From Ignavibacteriota bacterium (GTDB lineage Bacteria > Bacteroidota > Ignavibacteria > UBA10030 > UBA6906), in NCBI GenBank assembly GCA_016209805.1, contig JACQVJ010000064.1:1-7616 (forward strand): a stretch of DNA of 7,616 bases, in the 5' to 3' direction. Shown here in pieces: positions 7,243 to 7,616 of this stretch. A model generated the notes under the pieces. The model saw only the letters and a list, made by a program, of their open reading frames with translations. It did not search any database and was not told the DNA's origin. The stretch's first letter is position 1, and the number at the start of each line of letters is the position of its first letter. Made by a program: the position numbers and the translations under genes.

Positions 7243-7616
7243 ATGAACTCAAAGAAGTCGCTGAGACTTTTCTTCACGTATCTTACCCTCATAGTATTTT
7301 GCGTGATTGCGGTGTATCCGATCATGCAAGTCGTAACTATCTCGCTCCGGCCTTCGGATCGTCTGCTCTCTACCTCGCTGGAGATCATCCCGGACAATGC
7401 GACGTTCAGGAATTACATCGACTTGTTCAACGATCAACCATTCATTCTCTGGATGTGGAATAGTCTGTTTGTGTCGATGGCGGTGACGATTACCGGAGTT
7501 GTACTTGCCGCAATGACCGGTTACGCTTTCTCACGGTTCAGATTCATCGGAAAGAAAATTGGGCTCCTCAGCCTCCTGACCACGCAAATGTTCCCAGCAA
7601 CGATGTTGCTTCTGCC
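7243..7616 (+). CDS. ABC sugar transporter permease, MalG/UgpE type (3' partial)
   Basis: The first 124 codons of the second inner-membrane permease; the frame is open to the right edge. The product begins MNSKKSLRLFF, followed by a first membrane segment (about residues 9-34, ending VIAVYPIMQVVTISLRP). The family-typical periplasmic stretch includes FRNYIDLF, then WMWNSLFVSMAVTITGVVLAAMTGYAFSRFRF (about residues 70-101) and the start of a third segment with TTQMFPATMLLLP. This pattern is characteristic of MalG-like permeases that pair with the MalF-like subunit. The EAA loop lies beyond the window. The ATG at 7243 is the natural start because the preceding bases are repeat sequence. No Shine-Dalgarno is visible within 20 nt upstream, unlike the first permease, which suggests that its original site was separated by the cassette. 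Confidence 0.94.
   Translation, partial: MNSKKSLRLFFTYLTLIVFCVIAVYPIMQVVTISLRPSDRLLSTSLEIIPDNATFRNYIDLFNDQPFILWMWNSLFVSMAVTITGVVLAAMTGYAFSRFRFIGKKIGLLSLLTTQMFPATMLLL

Overview
The window holds one co-directional (+) gene cluster for alpha-glucan (starch, glycogen or maltodextrin) breakdown and uptake, interrupted by a small cassette that looks inserted. The base composition looks moderate, Shine-Dalgarno sites are patchy and genes are tightly packed. Multidomain GH57 and GH13 enzymes, an EF-hand-type sugar-binding lipoprotein and an S23-type four-helix-bundle gene would fit an environmental bacterium of the Ignavibacteria/Chlorobi/Bacteroidota neighbourhood. That placement is a guess from gene style only, because no taxonomic marker is present.

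Layout: (1) 1-2453, a GH57 amylase/amylopullulanase-like enzyme whose 5' end lies outside the window. It has an N-terminal CBM48/AMPK-type glycan-binding domain and a C-terminal CBM20-like domain. (2) 2459-4396, a divergent GH13 (GlgE-like or alpha-amylase-like) protein that keeps the nucleophile and acid/base residues but lacks two other residues normally invariant in GH13. (3) about 4386-5633, a lipoprotein sugar-binding component of an ABC importer. (4) 5630-6526, the first (MalF/UgpA-type) permease. (5) 6541-7238, a 698-bp cassette made of a four-helix-bundle (S23/23S-rRNA-IVS-type) gene between two arrays of an 8-bp repeat in inverted orientation. (6) 7243-7616, the second (MalG/UgpE-type) permease, cut by the right edge. 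No ATPase subunit, promoter, terminator, tRNA, rRNA or CRISPR array is seen.

The native genes are 5 nt apart or overlap by 4-44 nt, so they are probably co-transcribed and translationally coupled. The likely role is binding and import of malto-oligosaccharides by the ABC system, with the GH57 and GH13 proteins processing the polymer or the imported oligosaccharides. The GH13 protein shows no signal peptide; the GH57 N-terminus is not visible.

The most notable structure is the cassette between the two permease genes. Its left arm is built on TGGATTGA units (6541-6598) and its right arm on the reverse complement, 13 exactly phased ATCCAnnn units (7135-7238). A transcript could fold into a long imperfect hairpin with the protein gene in the loop, the architecture of intervening sequences in some bacterial 23S rRNA genes, but here in a protein-coding operon. 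The cassette is bounded by TGA on both sides. Removing it in silico joins a strong Shine-Dalgarno (GAGGGAG, 6531-6537) to the second permease's ATG with normal spacing. This suggests that the cassette inserted into the ribosome-binding region and split it.
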